Positions 33,480 to 45,984 of a stretch of 64,000 nucleotides of DNA are shown piece by piece. A program made the translations under genes and the position numbers. Where the stretch lies: contig OZ231128.1 of the NCBI GenBank assembly GCA_965153355.1, forward strand, positions 25,296,001 through 25,360,000, read 5' to 3'. The first letter of the stretch is position 1. Every line of letters begins with the position of its first letter. Below the pieces are notes generated by a model. The model searched no databases. It saw nothing but the letters and a program-made list of their open reading frames with translations, and was not told the origin of the DNA. This DNA comes from Flaccisagitta enflata (Eukaryota; Chaetognatha; Sagittoidea; Aphragmophora).

Positions 33480-33890
33480 ATAGAGCTGAGATAAAATTCT
33501 CAAGGCTCGGATTTTAGCCTTGAGGCTGGGATTTGGGCCTGAGGACTTGCATTGGGGCCTTGAAGTTTAGATATGGGCTTTGGAGATGGGATTAGGGCCA
33601 CAAGGCTGGCATTGGGGCCTCAGGGCTAGGATTTGGGTCTTGAAGCTAGGATTTGGGCCGCAACGCTGGGGTTTTAGAGGTGGGACTTGAATTTGGGCCT
33701 TGAGGCTGGGATTTAAGGCTTGGAGCTGGAATTTGGACCTTGGCGCAGGGATTCAGGCCTTGAAGCTTGGATTTGGGCCTTGGGGCTTGGGTTTGGGCTT
33801 ACAGGCTGGGACTTGGGCATAGTGGCTGGACATAAGGCCTTTAGTCAAAAATTTGGGCTCTGAGGCAGGGATTTCAGTTGGGAGAGGGAG
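33480..33890. repeat. Minisatellite of GGGATTTGGGCCTTGAGGCT-like units
   Basis: About 19 diverged units of 20-22 bp, the same unit type as the cores of the foldback elements at 24.1 and 46.1-46.9 kb. Confidence 0.75.
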
Positions 33891-34379
33891 GCGAAAAAGG
33901 AGGAAATGGGGAAATTTTCCCATATTTAATGAGTGTTATCCATCCAGAAACCCTAGAAAGTAGCCTATCTTTCAATAACAAGGACCAAACTTAACCTACC
34001 ATAAACCTAATTCAGTCAAAGTTGTGTTTTTGATTCATGAAATCATGATTTATAAGTAGGGTACCTCAATTTGCTCAGTCCCAACCAAAATGAGCATTTT
34101 TTCATGTTTTAGATACAACTATGCTAAATGACCCACCTTAAAAAAGCGCATTGTCCCTTACTCTAAATGTTTGAAAATCATTAGGCTTTTTAGATAATTG
34201 TTCCTCATCTCAAGAGTTTAAATTTAAGACTCAAAGTCGAAATTTGAGCCAAAAGGCCGAGATTTGATCCTTGAAGCAGAGATTTGAGCCTCAAGGCCGG
34301 GAGCTTAGTTACGATACCAAGATTTGGGCATTGAGGCAAGTTAGGGTATTAAGATAGGGATTAATGGCTTTGATACTAA

Positions 34380-34396
34380 GTTGTTGTTGGTGGTGG

Positions 34397-34462
<66 letters not shown>

Positions 34463-34562
34463 CGTTGTCGTTGTTGTTGTTTATAATGCTGTTGTTGATG
34501 AAATCGGTATTTTTGTTGCTGCGGTTGTTGTTGTTGTTTTTGTTGTTGTTGTTGATGTTGTT
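34380..34562. repeat. (GTT)n microsatellite
   Basis: GTT/TTG repeats with a few interruptions, immediately downstream (minus sense) of gene M exon 1. Confidence 0.95.
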
Positions 34563-34579
34563 ATGCTTTTTCAACCTAC

Positions 34580-34702
34580 CTTGATGCCAACCTTTATCCC
34601 TCCACTGTCTGACACAGCGGCTGAACGGCGTCGCTTCTGGAATCTCAGGCCAGTTAACAGAAATCCCCCACTCAATGCAAATTGCCAGAATCGTTAACCC
34701 CA
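34580..34702 (-). CDS. Putative gene M, upstream exon
   Basis: The minus-strand exon lies between acceptor ATGTTCTGCAG and donor CATCAAG|GTAGGT. It encodes GLTILAICIEWGISVNW (hydrophobic, possible membrane segment) and PEIPEATPFSRCVRQWRDKG (loop with one Cys). It ends in phase 1, joining to GCA at 33,227 in frame. Earlier exons were not found; tracts of GT/TC/GA lie upstream. Confidence 0.55.
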
Positions 34703-34869
34703 CTGCAGAACATAGATATTTAAAGAAATATTAAGCAAGTCCTTAAACTAACATTTATAGCAGGAGCTAGAGAGCAAAATCACCAAAAATCTGAAGGATG
34801 GACTGTGTGTGTGTGTGTGTGTGTGTTTGTGTCATAGTCACGAGTATTTGTGTGTTTGTGTGTGTGTTG

Positions 34870-35205
34870 GGGGGGGTCGCTATCAACCAACTTTGGAAAT
34901 GCCACTCGGATATTGGCCAAAGTTTGCACAATAACATTACATAAACACATGTAAAAGGAAAAAGGGGTCGAAACTCGGAACCTATCAATTACAGTCGTGC
35001 CACACCCCTTATTTACATTTAATAAATAGGGAGAAGGAAGAGGAAGAGAAAACTCTTATTTTTTACTATGGGAAAGATAGGGTTGGCACGACTGAATTTG
35101 ATGAAGTCTCATGATCTTTTCCTTCTAGTTATTATGTTGATTTGTGACTGCTCATGGCATGGTCATATGTCCGATTGGCATTTCCAAACTTGGTTGATAC
35201 CGACT
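34870..35205. repeat. Inverted-repeat element around AGTCGTGCCA
   Basis: CTATCAACCAACTTTGGAAATGC is mirrored at about 35,175-35,205, and an inner pair AGTCGTGCCA/TGGCACGACT at about 34,994 and 35,083. A GT tract flanks each side. Confidence 0.6.
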
Positions 35206-35209
35206 TACC

Positions 35210-35211
<2 letters not shown>

Positions 35212-35277
<66 letters not shown>

Positions 35278-35352
35278 GTGTGTGTGACTGTGTGTGTGTG
35301 TGTGTGTGTGTGTTTCACCAGTCTTTGTGTGTTGTGTGTCACACTTATGCCT

Positions 35353-35404
<52 letters not shown>
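35212..35404. repeat. (GT)n ... (TC)n compound microsatellite
   Basis: GT run to about 35,312, then a pure TC run at 35,357-35,404. Confidence 0.95.
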
Positions 35405-35407
<3 letters not shown>

Positions 35408-35550
35408 ACTCACCCAAGATGGATTTTCGCACCATTTTCAGCAGTTAATTAGTTAGAAGGGGGAAGGCAGTATGAGCATGAAATAACATGAAATTATTCT
35501 GTGAATAAAAAGAAATATATACATCATTACTATTTCCTATGTTGGAGAAA

Positions 35551-35676
<126 letters not shown>

Positions 35677-35989
35677 GAGGCAGAGAGACAGAGAGGTAGA
35701 GACAGAGATAGAGACAGACAGACAGAATTATAAAGATACAGACAGACAGAAAGAGAATAAAACAGAAGAACAGGGAGAGAATTGGACGGATGGATATTTT
35801 ACTACCTTACAGACTATATGTTTACAGGAGCGATTTTTCATTTTGTCATTTCTCATTTCATCTTTGGTTAGTAATAATGATAATAATAGTGAAAGGCAGA
35901 TAGGCAGACTGATAGACAGGCAGACAGTCATTTCATCTTTAGATCTCTGAAGAGCTTTGAATTTTACTTTGTTAGGTCTTCGCTGGTTG

Positions 35990-36111
<122 letters not shown>

Positions 36112-36198
36112 TAGACGTAGACATATAGATTGGTAGATAGACAGACAGACAGATAGACAGACAGACAGACAGACAAAAAATAGAAAAGGACGACAAAG

Positions 36199-36204
<6 letters not shown>

Positions 36205-36294
<90 letters not shown>
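36205..36294. repeat. (GA)n microsatellite
   Basis: About 45 GA units. Confidence 0.95.
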
Positions 36295-36295
<1 letters not shown>

Positions 36296-36579
36296 ATCGT
36301 AAACAATGAGAGGGGGGACATGGTAAATTAGTTTTTACAGGCAGTATTGTAGGTTTTCTGGTGGATTAAACACCCACGAGCGCCCAGCAAGTTGTTGATA
36401 TATGATTGCCATGACAACAATGACCAGCAGATTGAGTGAAAATGAATCTAATACGGAATCCGAGTGTTTGTGAGGGGGAGGATCATGAATCGAATGAAGA
36501 GGAGGGGAGAGGTGTGATTACGGCGAAGAGGGAAGCTGAGATTTCCGCGCTGAGATGTGTAAAAATCTGAAGTAGAACT

Positions 36580-36769
<190 letters not shown>

Positions 36770-36954
36770 ATACGACACTCCTTCGTTCTGATGGCCGCCT
36801 GTTTGTCCGTCTGTCTATCATTTGTCCTTTTGTCCATCCGTTGGTCTGTCTGTCCATACATCCATCCGTCCATCTGTCCGTCCGTTTGTCTGCCCTCTGC
36901 TCTTTGACCAAACTGTATTGTTTGATGATCATAAGCCGGATACCATCTGAATAA

Positions 36955-37385
36955 CGAACTAGTCGCCCAAGGGTAATATGTGGTAAGCGATACCCATTGC
37001 CCTGCTTTGCATGATTGTGAATTGTAGTGAGAAGAAGCAGGGCATGGGACGAAGTTTTGTAAAACACAGGGGGACTTTTGTTGGTTTGTATGTCCATCCA
37101 TCAATCCATCCATTCCCCCCAAGCCCTCTCAGGCCTGAAATCTGCCCTCTCAGGCCTCAAATCTACCTTCTCAGGCTTGAAATCTGCCCGCTCAGGTCTG
37201 AAATATGTCTTCTCAGGCCTTAAACCTGCCCTCACAGAATCAAGGCCTGGGAGGGCAGATTTCAGGCCTGAGAGGGTAGATTTCAGGTCTGAGAGAGCAG
37301 ATTCCAGGCCGGAAGAAGCCTGGAGGGGAAACAAACAAAATTTCACCTGTGTTCTACAGGACTTTGTTCCCTTTGGGGCCGCTGA
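36955..37385. mobile_element. Foldback-family element, diverged copy
   Basis: The left flank ACTAGTCGCCCAAGGGTAAT ... GGTAAGCGATACCC ... CCCTGCTT resembles the 37.4-kb element flank. Inverted ends GACGAAGTTTTGTAAAACAC (about 37,048) and GTGTTCTACAGGACTTTGTT (about 37,350) surround an AGGCCTGAAATCTGCCCTCT minisatellite that reverses strand at about 37,245. The right end is GGGGCCGCTG. Confidence 0.7.
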
Positions 37386-37471
37386 CCAACTAGTCATCCA
37401 AGGATCGCACATGGTAAGCGGTACCCGATGCCCTGCTTGGAGTGATCAAGTGAAGAAGTGGAAAGAGAGCA

Positions 37472-37959
37472 GGGCAGCGGCCCCAAAGGGCCGATGTCCT
37501 GTAGGACACAGGGGGGAATCTCCAGACGTCCTGAGATACAGATAGCTGATTTGAGGCCTGGAGGGCTGAAAAGAGGTCTTGGGGCAGATTTGAGGTCATG
37601 AGGGAAGATTTGAGCTCTGGAGGGCAGATCTGAGGCCTGGAGGGCTAATTTGAGGCCTTGAGGGCAGATTTGAGGTCCGGAGATCAAATTTGAGGTCAGG
37701 AGGGCAGATTTTAGGCCTGGAGGACAGATTTAAGGTGGATTTGAAGCCTGGAAAGCTATATCAAGGTCTGACAGAGCTTATTTCAGGGCATGGAGGGCAA
37801 AAAACAGGCCTGAGAGTGCTGGTTTGGGTCTTTGATGGTCCTCGTGGGGGGGGACGGACGGAAGGATGGAAGGACGGACGGAAGGACGGACGGACGGACG
37901 GACGTCTGGAAATTCCCCCCTGTGTCCTACAGGACATCGGCCCTTTGGGGCCGCTGCCC
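37472..37959. mobile_element. Foldback element with 60-bp inverted ends
   Basis: Arms 37,472-37,531 and 37,900-37,959 match at 59 of 60 positions and are nearly the same sequence as the arms at 23.1 kb. The core of TTGAGGCCTGGAGGGCAGAT units is in the opposite orientation to that copy. The preceding segment 37,385-37,471 (AACTAGTCATCCAAGGATCG ... GGTAAGCGGTACCC) matches the right flank of the 23-kb element in reverse. Confidence 0.85.
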
Positions 37960-38037
37960 AAAAAGGGAACAAGATCAGAGCTCTCTATGATTTCATAATG
38001 CCACAAATAGGCCTATTCAGACACACAAATGCACGCA

Positions 38038-38100
<63 letters not shown>

Positions 38101-38185
38101 AATCACAAAAACTATCAAAAGCACACACCTACAACACCAACAGACGCACGTACACCGGCTTATACACGCATATTCTCACACAACT

Positions 38186-38282
<97 letters not shown>

Positions 38283-38290
38283 ACTCACAC
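38038..38290. repeat. (CA)n microsatellites
   Basis: Two CA runs (38,041-38,097 and 38,166-38,280). Confidence 0.95.
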
Positions 38291-38340
38291 ACACGCACCA
38301 AAAACATACAAACACAATGGCTTTCTTTTTAGTTGATTAA

Positions 38341-40970
38341 TCCGCAGGAGCAAAAAAAATATTTTATGCCGACATTGCATGCCAATTAATCATAAAATGT
38401 TGAGGGGAAAAAACGTGATCTCTTGACGAGCAAGAAAATGATGTCAGTGGTCCAGATTGAGGACTTCAAACCACTCAGATAGAGCAACTATCAAACTCAT
38501 GGATACTTATTTCACATAAATGGGAACCCCTTAAACCTCATTTAACATTTCTCACTAGCTATTATAGAGGTCAATGAGGAAAAGGTCCAACTTTTGGCAG
38601 AAACTTTTGGCATTGACTAGAACCCAACTCAATGCTTTAAGAACTTGCATGTCACACTTTGTTTGAATCAGGTATGTTTAAAGATGAGTTGAGTATTATG
38701 ATCTAAGGCTAAAAAAAAGGTAGTTCTTAAAGGTGATATTTGGTTACTGCAACACAATTTTATAATACTTTGCGTCAAATTTTACCCTACTCATACTCAA
38801 TAGGGAAGAAAATCAAACAAATCCTTGACCGTCTGGGGAAGGAAAAGCGACTGGGGGGGGTGGGGAAAAAATAAAAAGCCAATTACCTTTTTATACCCCT
38901 GGTGTAAATGTTTTTTTTTTTTCTATAGAAATTCAGAATTTGCCAGGCTCTGTTTAGTGATGGCCATTGCTCTATTTGCCAGAGGAAGGGTACCTGAGAT
39001 CATTTACTATATATCGTAGGAGGTACATAGTATTTACCAGCCCCTGATTTTGTTGCTATGAGTCATGCTTCCATTTTATTGCTTTGGCAGTAGAAAAAAA
39101 TCGCCTCAACATTCTTTGTTTGATAAGATTTTATTTTCATAGACACAATGAACATTGTGGTCGGCTACACCCAATAGGCGTTCATAAAAGAAGAGTTGAA
39201 GAGCAGTTGAGCAGTCAATCCTATATACTGTATTTTGTTGATTTTGCCATTCGTGAAAAAGCCAAATGGGAACTTTGAATTACCCCCACTCAATTGAATC
39301 ATGTTCCCCTCGTTTTTAAGGAGAATTATCATCAAGAAGATAAAGAGACATTTACTGCTAAATACTCGATAGCGAATTCTAGGAGATTTAATACATATTG
39401 TCATATCATTCCAAAGCCTACAAATTATATTGTTTATCTGTTGTTCCCTGAATTCTGGCCGATGCCAGTATCAAAATAATCATGAAACAGAACAGATACG
39501 TGGCCGGGAAAGCTCATAAAAATCTTCCTCTTTGCCCGAAGATGACGACAACCCCCATTTTTGCCCATCCTTGGACAAACTATTTTCATCAGCCACTGTA
39601 ATGGTTGGTTAGACGGTTGGGCCCATCACTAGTAATCTCATAGATATTCCATACTTATATAGTTCAATGTCTATATTCAAGTATATATTTGAAACAATTA
39701 TCCTCTTTTTCCCTGATGACGATAAACAGTTTTCTCAAAGTAGTAACCAGGCTTTTATTTGCTATCTATAAAGATTTGCTTTAGGATCTCATACGCATTT
39801 AACATTTCGTTCATTCATAGAACGATTCTACATGATGTGCGACTCATATGCCTTTTTTGCTTTGTTCTCTGCGTGTCCCGGCAAATGACTCATATGCAAG
39901 ATGTAAAATTGTTACAGTTGAGTATTATTATAGCGCTTATTTCTGCAAGTGCCAAATTTTACAACCTGGGACAGAGCTTTACCTTCCCCTATGAATATAT
40001 TACTTCACTTGAAGTAGACATGATGGGCAGAAAGAATGCGCTGCTATATGTTATGAGTTAAAAGAATGTTTTGCCCATCTGGAAAAGGGACAATAAATGG
40101 TATCCACTGAATGTCAGATAAAAAAGTAGTGATCAAGTTTTGATGAAATGTCTTGGTAGAATTCATGATGATGTTGATGTTCAAAATATTGTTACAAAGC
40201 CAGCAAAGAAGTCATAGCCTGGCGTTTATTCTAGGTAGTAAGTTAGAAAATTAGGCTGAAAAATACTTTTGTTGATTGAATGGCTGTAATCGCATCATTC
40301 TGAATAAGTATGGATCAAAATATAGTGCCAGAGTAGGAATTTTAAACTCTTATCAGGTTTCTACAAATCAATAAAAACTATTCTTTTGTTTAAATGTGTG
40401 GCACTGTAGACCAGGCCTCCACTGACAATGGAACTTTCCATCAAGCCCAACCTTTAGGTCTTAAAAAGATATGAGAGGACCCCTCTTCTAGTCATTCCCC
40501 GAATGGATCTCGAACTTGATCAAATGGAATCGCCTCCATTCAGATCGGGTCTTGCTTTTTTTTTTCAACAAAAATTTCGATATAGTTTTGATATTTCCGT
40601 TCCTTTCTCTATCAATGTTTCTCCGATATTCTCCTTTTCTCTCTAACTCTACATCTGTCTATCTCTGTCTCTGTCTCTCTTGGAATAAAAACAGAGTTTA
40701 CCCCCCTTTAAAGGGGGACCTGAAATGCAGATATACAAATTGTCACATTGAATACAAAATGAATTCATTTTCCGTTATATTATCCCTTTTCTTTTTACTA
40801 TGGATTTTTCACCTTTTTTGTCTGGGAAATTAAGTCCATTTACGGTGTAGCCCAAGATTGGACTGCATTTTCTGTAAACACTCCCCTGGATGCATAATAA
40901 GTTTTTTTTCCGACAGAAAAAAAAACCTGGTTTATGTTTTCTACTTCCGTTTGTTCTCCTTATTGTCTCT
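38341..40970. other. AT-rich spacer, no gene seen
   Basis: No frame shows domain motifs, splice-bounded coding structure or strong repeats. A few ORFs of 60-105 codons are near the length expected by chance. Confidence 0.5.
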
Positions 40971-40977
40971 GTACATA

Positions 40978-41548
40978 CAGGGTCATTCATCTCAAATGGC
41001 AAAAAGTATCAAGCTTTTATCGTAAAATGTATTTTGCAGGTATGAATTTTTTTTTTTACTTAAAAATATATTGTATGATGTTTTCTGTGTCAAAATTTCA
41101 TTGGTATAGGCCAAGTAGTTTGGCCACAACATCAATTTGAAGTAAAATAAGTATTCACAGCTTGAGCTTAATTCTTTATCAATTTGCAACTATTCTTGGT
41201 TAGATTTTAGCTATTTTTTGACCAATTAAGCATGAGCATCAAATTTGCCTTGAACTAAAGAACAAATTGGAAGATAACATCTTTTTTTGTTCATTTGAGA
41301 CAAATCTGGCATCTATCGCTTGAACTGTTTCATAATAACTCCTTCCTAATAAATGATTTTTATTTTTAATAAAGAGTTTTTTTTTGTGGATACTTGTCTT
41401 ACTTTAAATTGATGCAAAACTATGCTAAACAACATAGACAGACCAATGGAAATTTAACATAAGAAACATCAAACAATGTACTTAAAGGTAATAAAAGGTC
41501 CAAGCATAAAAGCTTAATATTTTTTGCCATTTGAGATGAATGACCGTG
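40978..41548. mobile_element. Mariner-like MITE, 571 bp
   Basis: Inverted ends of about 41 bp (CAGGGTCATTCATCTCAAAT / CACGGTCATTCATCTCAAAT) are flanked by TA at 40,976-40,977 and 41,549-41,550. AT-rich interior without transposase. Confidence 0.85.
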
Positions 41549-41808
41549 TATTGTCCTTTCCTTTCACCTCATCATTGTCTCCCTCTTATTTGAGGTGGTG
41601 GGCCGGTTTCAAGCTGTTGTCCCCTCTCAGATCCCCTTAGTGTCCTATAAACCTGTCCATGGCCCGATTCTGTGTGTCTTCCCTACGTAAATCACTTTCT
41701 CACTTTCACCACATTCTGTCTGTCTGTCTCTCTTTCTCTCTATGACTCTCTCTCTGTCTGTCTATCTATCTGTCTGTCTGTCTGTCTCTGTCTCGTTCTG
41801 TGTGCGCG

Positions 41809-41950
<142 letters not shown>

Positions 41951-42123
41951 AAAATGAAACTTCAACTTGATCAGGTGGAATCATCTCTGCGCAAAGAAAT
42001 ATGAAGTTTTCTTTTTTGAAGTTTCTTTTTTAAAGTTTCTTTTTTTGAAGTTTTCTTTTTTGAAGTTTTCTTTTTCTTTCTTTTTTTCACTTGCAATGCT
42101 TCTTGCTCCTCCTCTTCTTCTTC

Positions 42124-42125
<2 letters not shown>

Positions 42126-42200
<75 letters not shown>
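42126..42200. repeat. (TC)n microsatellite upstream of SGNH exon 1
   Basis: About 37 TC units ending 52 bp before the AG that precedes the ATG at 42,254. Confidence 0.95.
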
Positions 42201-42201
<1 letters not shown>

Positions 42202-42253
42202 ACAATGATACTGCGCTGTCAAATTTAGGTGCGACTTACCTTCTCGCCTAAAG

Positions 42254-42826
42254 ATGTCTTGTCTTGTCGAACCGCCTAAAAAAAGACTTATTGTTGCCGA
42301 TAACAATGGACAACATCTCATAGCCAGCCTTCTTCACTCCGATAACAATGTTGAAATTTACGTTCGTCATACAATCATGGACGCAATACGCAACATTCCA
42401 AACTTTGATGAATATGAAGTAACCGACGTTGTTTTGCTTTTTGGACTCAACGACATAATTAGACCATCTTCGACCATAGATGAAACTATAAAACTATTCG
42501 ATGATGCCTACTGGGAATACCGTGTAAGATTCCCTAATGCTACCATCCATATAGGTAGTGTTGCCCCATCGTGCCAAAAAAACATTTGCTTCAATGCAGA
42601 GCTCAAGCGTCTTGCTAAAGCGAGACATGCAGTTTTCATCTCGGCAAGATGTATGCTCAAGCGTACCTCACAAGGACTAGAAATCAAAGATGGTCTAGTT
42701 GACGGCATCCACTTGACTAAAAAGGGAACTTGTTTTCTTGCCAAAGAAATAAAAAGGGGCTTATATCATTACAAACCCAAATTTTGGAGAAACCGTCGCT
42801 TCGTTAGAATCTCAAATCTTAAGCAG
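42254..42826 (+). CDS. SGNH-hydrolase-like protein, exon 1
   Basis: The ATG directly follows CTCGCCTAAAG. The exon has 191 codons, ending at donor AAGCAG|GTATCC (phase 0). The fold signature is good: block III FGLNDI (Gly64-Asn66-Asp67) and block V DGIHLT (Asp150-His153) at the right distances, plus IHIGSVAP between. Block I, normally GDS with the nucleophilic Ser, reads ADN (residues 15-17). It is therefore probably a non-catalytic SGNH protein or uses another residue. SGNH domains of this compact type occur in esterases and also in some retrotransposon and viral proteins. No partner domain is visible here. The open frame continuing into TC repeats after 42,826 is intronic. Confidence 0.7.
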
Positions 42827-42847
42827 GTATCCAATCAATGTTTTCCT

Positions 42848-42850
<3 letters not shown>

Positions 42851-42889
<39 letters not shown>
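42851..42889. repeat. (TC)n microsatellite in SGNH intron
   Basis: About 19 TC units shortly after the donor. Confidence 0.95.
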
Positions 42890-42892
<3 letters not shown>

Positions 42893-42924
42893 AATTTACG
42901 CGCGTTTTGTTGTAATTAGCGTTT

Positions 42925-43110
42925 TAGTTACGTGCTTCGCGACTCCACACCCCGTGTTTTCCGTGTGGTTGTCCGTCCGTCTGTTGGTTGGTCGGTCCAA
43001 TTTTGGCCCCACTGCTTGCTCAAATGCCCTAGTGGCCTAAAAACAAGCCGGATTCGCGGCTACCCACGTCGTGTGTGGGTGGGCCGGGGCAATGATGAAA
43101 AAGGCTAACT
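42925..43110 (+). repeat. Hairpin-tailed element in SGNH intron
   Basis: TTTTAGTTACGTGCTTCGCG start, CTCCACACC, GTCCGTCC/GTTGGTTGG tract, then CAAGCCGGATTCGCGGCTAC and GTGTGGGTGGGCCGGGG. The stem is decayed. Confidence 0.6.
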
Positions 43111-43287
43111 ACATTATTGAGCAGGGCAGTTGTGCAAAAATCGCCTATACAAGCCAAAAATGCTAAGCGTTACCATCCAACCATCCGATGGACTGACAGA
43201 CCAATGTGAGTCACATTATGTGACGCACATAGCTGGTTACAGAGTTATGTGCACGCAAGTAAGATATTATAAATCCTAATGATGATG

Positions 43288-43375
43288 CATTTTTAGTTGC
43301 GAACACGCAACTCTATAAGAGGCTTTGTCCGTCCATTGGTCCGTTGGTCCGTCCGTCACGCTCGAGTTGAGAACT
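43288..43375 (+). repeat. Hairpin-tailed element, perfect GTTGCG hairpin
   Basis: TTTTT + AGTTGCG-AACA-CGCAACT (43,295-43,312) + CTATAAGAGGCTTTGTCC + GTCC/GTTGGTCC tract + ACGCTCGAGTTGAGAA. Confidence 0.75.
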
Positions 43376-43412
43376 CAAAAAACGCGCATTAACAATGCTG
43401 CAGTTGTCATTG

Positions 43413-43413
43413 A

Positions 43414-43472
<59 letters not shown>

Positions 43473-43475
43473 TGT

Positions 43476-43517
<42 letters not shown>
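43413..43517. repeat. (GT)n microsatellite
   Basis: About 50 GT units with sparse interruptions, in the SGNH intron. Confidence 0.95.
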
Positions 43518-43519
<2 letters not shown>

Positions 43520-43775
43520 ATGTGTGGGAAGGGGGTTGGGGAGAGGCTAGGGATTGGCTACCCTTGCCCACCCGTCCGCAACGATATTGTGACCCAGCGT
43601 CACTTCTTGATTGAACACCCTTATTTTTGAGCCGCATGCACGCGACTCTACACCCCGCTTCGTCCGTCCGTTTAATTTTTTCATGATTTAATTTTTTTGA
43701 CTTCACTGCTCCTGCCCAAATGGTCTAGTGACCTCCAATATGGCCCCTGCCCACCCGCACGCGACTTCGGTAGCC

Positions 43776-43777
<2 letters not shown>

Positions 43778-43845
<68 letters not shown>
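43778..43845. repeat. (TC)n microsatellite upstream of SGNH exon 2
   Basis: About 33 TC units ending about 33 bp before the acceptor CCCTCTTTAG. Confidence 0.95.
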
Positions 43846-43848
<3 letters not shown>

Positions 43849-43878
43849 GTTTTTTTTCCCTTTTATATCCCTCTTTAG

Positions 43879-44127
43879 TCCATCAGGAGGAGGTTGAAGA
43901 TTGCGAATGACGTTGAATTGGATCGAATCACGCCCTCATTGCCGCTTCTTGACCAAGCAGTTGAGATTCAACAAAATAAAGCAAATACAGGGAACAAAAA
44001 ACATTCTCATCATCTGATGATCACTCGTTCAAGATTACGGAAGAAACATTCTCATCATCCGATGATCACTCGTTCAAAATTACAAAAGATGTCAGACAAA
44101 GGTCTGAAAAAGGTGTCTCTTTTTTGA
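43879..44127 (+). CDS. SGNH-hydrolase-like protein, exon 2
   Basis: The exon after CCCTCTTTAG joins exon 1 in phase 0 and gives 82 further residues to TGA at 44,125-44,127; total product 273 residues. It is Lys/His/Arg-rich and contains a 15-residue tandem duplication (KKHSHHLMITRSRLR / KKHSHHPMITRSKLQ), directly visible as a 45-bp DNA repeat. A basic tail could bind nucleic acid or direct nuclear import; this is inference. The splice join is predicted, not observed. Confidence 0.5.
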   Translation, partial: SIRRRLKIANDVELDRITPSLPLLDQAVEIQQNKANTGNKKHSHHLMITRSRLRKKHSHHPMITRSKLQKMSDKGLKKVSLF

Positions 44128-45955
44128 CCAGTTCAGAGTGGGTACTTTCGTTTTCGCATATTGATACGGTATCCTGCCTGAAAATGTCCGCTTTCACCAT
44201 TCTCCCATTTACCACCACCCACTTTTATATCCAACTCCCGTTGCCCCTCTTCCACTCTCAACTTACGTCTGGCCATTATCATATGACTCTGCCTCACTGC
44301 CCATTCCCCATTGACCACACCCCAAACCCAAACACCAAACCAAACCTTTCTCTGTCTGACTGCCTGACGCACGCAACACGCACGCATCCAACACGCACGC
44401 ACGCACGCACGCACGCAACACGCACGCATGCACGCACGCAACATAGGTCCAATGACCTTGTTCTTCAGCTTTCAATGCCTTTAAAGGGATAACTGACAAA
44501 AGTGTGTAGCTTAGCGCTGTGTTTCGAGTTACATTTTACTGTATCCTTAGCCACATGTGAACCTATTTTTGTGCTTGACAGCTGAAGCCGCATCGTTCCT
44601 AAAATTCTGAAAAAAATATCCCTCTCTTTGGCGCTTTCAAAGTGATAGACATCAGTGTCGTGTTTTGTGTTTCATTTTTCGTGTAGACTACAAAGTGATC
44701 AGCCGGAATTGAGTAAATCTCTTTGGATGTTGAGATGAAACGACTGATAGTTGAAAATTGGGCAATATTTTTTTTTTAACAAAGAAAATCAACAAATGTT
44801 TACACTATCTTTGAATCGGTTTGACTTTTAGTAAACCTCAAAACTATATGGAGAAAATTCTTCAAATTTTCAGTGCATGTAGGTAATATGCTATGGTTTT
44901 GTCATGCCAAATTTCAATGTTGAGTTCATAAGTGTTGGAAGTTAGCATAACATTGAAAAAACTACAATTTTGAGGGCCAAATCAACTTTTGATATTGTTT
45001 TGGAAAGAGATCGTCACTAATTACTTGCTTCGTCAGCAGAAAATTGACCTAAAAATCTGAGATGATAGATATTTGTTTGTATGTTTAACTTAAATCTTGA
45101 TATTTTTTGGGCGGGTGAAAACAATTAGGGTGATTTTTCTATGTTTCCAAATAAAAAATGTGACAATTTCCAATCAAAACCATTAACAACCATTATAAAT
45201 ATCCAAGTTTTTTATACATATGCAGGGGATGTGCAATCTATGATCAATTATCTGTCGTTTGAGACTAATCCCAGGGTTTTAGGTCAATTCCTTTGGAAAT
45301 GGCAAGTTGTCAAAGACAGCCTTTTGGAAAAAAGACCACAGAAATGATATGGCATAAAAAAGAGGTAGTTTAATCAATGTTATGCTGACCGCCAATATTC
45401 AAGAGCTCAACATTGAGATTTGGCATAAGAAAACTATATGCTGTTAGAACTTGTACTGGGAAAACCATCTAAAATTCAACCAGTGATTATAAGGGATGCC
45501 ATTACTCATTAACTTAGAAGGCTGTTTCTTTAACATCAACTACTTAAGCAGATAAGGGGTAAGGGATGGTCATATCATATGATGAGGGAATGAAAATGTT
45601 TTACCTAGCTCAATTAAAGTTTGACATAAAAGTCTGTCTTTGGATATAATAATAAAACTCATGTATGAACGTCTCCATGATTGTAACAGTTGATTTATCA
45701 TTTTCAACAAAAATATTACTGGGAATTTGGCATTCCTGGATTTGGAGGTCTCACTGTCCCTGCCCAACCATTTATCCTGCTACGTATCTTGCTTTTTATG
45801 GTATTCCAAATAATCCAGTGATCTAGATTCCTGAGCCACAGGCTCATGACGAAGTCTCTAAGATTGTGAGACGAAAAAAAAAACATCAAAAAGTAAAAAA
45901 CATTTGAAAGAGACAATTCACGAAACAAGTGGTTCTCCTCATGCTCTACGTTGCG
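44128..45955. other. Spacer with ACGC repeats and a dispersed repeat
   Basis: ACGC/CATG-type repeats at 44,368-44,440. At about 45,255-45,325 a segment (TTTGAGACTAATCCCAGGGT ... AAATGGCAAGTTGTCAAAGA) is related to 62,158-62,225. No gene recognised. Confidence 0.5.
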
Positions 45956-45984
45956 GCCACTCTTCCCTTTCAAAGGTAATAGTC

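Noticed and set aside
21585-34702. Naming gene M an ionotropic glutamate receptor or tetraspanin
   Set aside because: The last helix and Cys pattern are only loosely similar; neither the receptor pore motif nor a CCG motif is seen.
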